Shown: positions 62,495 to 64,000 of the stretch, piece by piece
How the letters are laid out: each line of letters starts with the position of its first letter
How positions within the stretch are numbered: position 1 is the stretch's first letter
Assembly (NCBI RefSeq): GCF_051014445.1
Contig: NW_027488366.1
Coordinates: 23,516,001-23,580,000, forward strand
DNA from: Colletes latitarsis
Lineage: Eukaryota > Arthropoda > Insecta > Hymenoptera > Colletidae
DNA length: 64,000 nucleotides
Direction of reading: 5' to 3'
Position numbers and translations under genes: made by a program
Notes under the pieces: generated by a model
What the model saw: only the letters and a program-made list of their open reading frames with translations
Databases searched by the model: none
Told to the model about the DNA's origin: nothing

Positions 62495-64000
62495 TGCCGC
62501 CCCGCCTCCTCCTCCAGGCCAACCTCAACCACTGCCGCGCGGCACAGGACTTGATGTCCCAAGTCCTCGCGGAGTGGGGGGTTGGCCTGGCGGGCGCCGC
62601 CGAGCCGTACCGCGTCCCTGATCACCCTCATTGGGTGGGCGTCGCGGACGGCTTGGTGGCGACGGTATGGGGAGGGGGCGACGGGTCCCCACCGTACTCC
62701 TTGTTGGAGCGCGGTCGGGGATTCGTTGCCGTGGACTGGGGGGGAGTCGCTGTGGTGGGGTGCTACATTTCGCCCCGTAGCGGTCACGCTGCGTTCGAGC
62801 TGTACTTAGCCGAGGTCGCGGCATGCGTGCAGCGCTACGCGGCCCGGCCGGTGCTGGTCCTGGGGGATTTTAATGCCAAGTCGGTGGCTTGGGGATCCCC
62901 CAGGACCTCCGTTCGCGGCGGGATCCTGGGCGATTGGGCGGCGGGGCTCGACCTCCGGGTATTGAACCGGGGGTCGGAGCACACATGCGTGCGGCGATAT
63001 GGGGGGTCCATCGTGGATGTTGGATTCGCGACCCCCAACGCCGTGCGCGTGGTGTCGGGTTGGCACGTGGTCGCGGGGGCAGAGACACTCTCCGATCACC
63101 GGTACATCCGGATGGAGGTCTCTGCCGCCGCGAGTGCATCCCGACACGGCCGCCTGCGTGGCACCCCACCACGCCGCTGGGCGCTTCGGCGCCTGGACAA
63201 GGACGCCCTGATGGCAGCTGCCCTCGCTGCAACTTGGCCGCAGGGAGCGGCCGAGTTGCCGAGCATAGAGGAGGAGGTCGCCCGGCTCGGAGCATTGGTC
63301 GCGGGTATTTGCGACGCGGCGATGCCTCGGGTCGGGCGGGCTTCTCCTCGCCGGGCGGTGTACTGGTGGTCGGACGCGATCGCGGAGTTGCGAGTCGCGA
63401 CTGTCCGCGCCCGACGCCAGTACACCCGCGCGCGCCGTCGTCAACGTACAGGCGACGGCGTGGCGCGAGCGAGGGCAGCTGATGACATGTATGGAGCATA
63501 CCGCGTGGCGCGGGTTGCTCTGCAGGTCGCCATCAAACGGGCCAAGACCCAGGCATGGAAGGAGCTCCTCCAGACCCTTGATGACGATCCATGGGGGCGC
63601 CCATATAAGGTGGTGCTGAATAAGCTCCGCCCGTGGGCGCCCCCCGTCACCGAGGGTCTTGACCCCCGGCTGCTGGAGGACGTGGTCAATACACTCTTCC
63701 CAATTGGGGAGAGGGGACCGCGTCCTCCGGCGGCGGCGGCTGTCCCAGTGGAGTGGACGGCCGAGCTGGGGGTCACGCAGGAGGAGCTGGCAGCGGCCAT
63801 CAGACAGCTCGGGGTTCGTAACACGGCCCCGGGTCCGGATGGTGTGCCCGGCCGGGTTTGGGTCTTGACCCAGGGCGTCCTTGGGGCCGACCTCAGGCGG
63901 TTGTTCGACCGCTGCCTGAGGGACGGGCGATTCCCCCCCAGTTGGAAGGTGGCGAGGATGGTCCTCCTCCGGAAGGAGGGTCGGCCCGCGGAGTCTCCCT
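62494..64000 (+). CDS. ORF2 of E2: endonuclease-RT, N-terminal 502 codons, runs off the window
   Basis: Starts at the ATG of TAATG and stays open to the window end; I translated it codon by codon and found no stop. It is collinear with E1 ORF2 and differs by scattered substitutions (among them V34G, D50V, F68Y, M186V, T230A, L332M, R438Q). The endonuclease residues N10, E37, GDFN 124-127, D175 and SDH 200-202 are kept, and the first RT segment (APGPDG at 445-450) is present. The catalytic RT motifs lie beyond base 64000. An intact ORF2 next to a wrecked ORF1 could supply enzyme in trans, or the damage may simply be recent. Confidence 0.93.
   Translation, partial: MPPRLLLQANLNHCRAAQDLMSQVLAEWGVGLAGAAEPYRVPDHPHWVGVADGLVATVWGGGDGSPPYSLLERGRGFVAVDWGGVAVVGCYISPRSGHAAFELYLAEVAACVQRYAARPVLVLGDFNAKSVAWGSPRTSVRGGILGDWAAGLDLRVLNRGSEHTCVRRYGGSIVDVGFATPNAVRVVSGWHVVAGAETLSDHRYIRMEVSAAASASRHGRLRGTPPRRWALRRLDKDALMAAALAATWPQGAAELPSIEEEVARLGALVAGICDAAMPRVGRASPRRAVYWWSDAIAELRVATVRARRQYTRARRRQRTGDGVARARAADDMYGAYRVARVALQVAIKRAKTQAWKELLQTLDDDPWGRPYKVVLNKLRPWAPPVTEGLDPRLLEDVVNTLFPIGERGPRPPAAAAVPVEWTAELGVTQEELAAAIRQLGVRNTAPGPDGVPGRVWVLTQGVLGADLRRLFDRCLRDGRFPPSWKVARMVLLRKEGRPAESP

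Larger units (their letters stand above)
58280..64000 (+). mobile_element. Second retrotransposon copy E2, interrupted, 3' part beyond the window
   Basis: Collinear with E1 at high identity from its first base (CCCCTCAGGGG) through 5' UTR, ORF1 and the first 502 codons of ORF2. It differs from E1 by a 38-bp deletion at 59636/59637, 10 instead of 8 C at about 62357, and a 1992-bp insert at 60142-62133 that replaces 4 element bases. The left flank ends in ...CCCAGACCTA, the telomere-like motif of the satellite, but in the opposite orientation relative to the element from that of E1. The 3' end and target-site duplication are not visible. Confidence 0.95.

Overview
The window reads as heterochromatin of a eukaryotic, probably insect, chromosome. 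It holds no cellular genes. About 54 of 64 kb is one AT-rich satellite with a 176-bp monomer. The rest is two GC-rich copies of one non-LTR retrotransposon family (R1-clade, TRAS/SART-like). On the minus strand every monomer carries two degenerate 11-bp units of the TTAGGTCTGGG / TTAGGTCTAGG type. A short, nearly perfect TTAGGTCTGGG array occurs at 60140-60194. TTAGG is the ancestral insect telomere motif, and 11-bp extensions of this kind are, from memory, known from Hymenoptera (bees and relatives). A subtelomeric region of a hymenopteran is therefore my best guess. A centromeric or pericentromeric satellite cannot be excluded, and the species is unknown.

Layout. 1-46263: about 263 head-to-tail monomers, organised as nested segmental duplications whose offsets (880, 1409, 2112, 2290, 3522, 3696, 4402, 4754, 6339 bp) lie at or a few bases above multiples of 176. 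46278-52260: a full-length retrotransposon (E1) on the minus strand, with both ORFs open, a pure 22-nt poly(A) tail and a 14-16 bp target-site duplication lying exactly in the satellite's telomere-like motif. 52261-58279: satellite again, including a 1512-bp higher-order repeat in tandem. 58280-64000: a second copy (E2) on the plus strand, cut by the window edge. Its ORF1 is damaged by a 38-bp deletion, a 2-base change in a C run, and a 1992-bp insert (60142-62133). The insert consists of five telomere-type units followed by eleven satellite monomers in inverted orientation. ORF2 of E2 is open to the end of the window.

How the parts work together. ORF1 (Gag-like, three zinc knuckles) and ORF2 (AP-like endonuclease, reverse transcriptase, C-terminal CCHC) overlap as TAATG, the arrangement used for stop-start translational coupling in silkworm SART1. 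The endonuclease would nick the telomere-like motif and the RT would copy the RNA from there. The satellite thus looks like an internal reservoir of targets for a telomere-adapted retrotransposon. The E2 scar, with G-strand telomere repeats starting exactly at a GGGTT end, resembles a healed or patched chromosome break.

All identities and coordinates of duplications were read by eye; block edges are approximate to some tens of bases.
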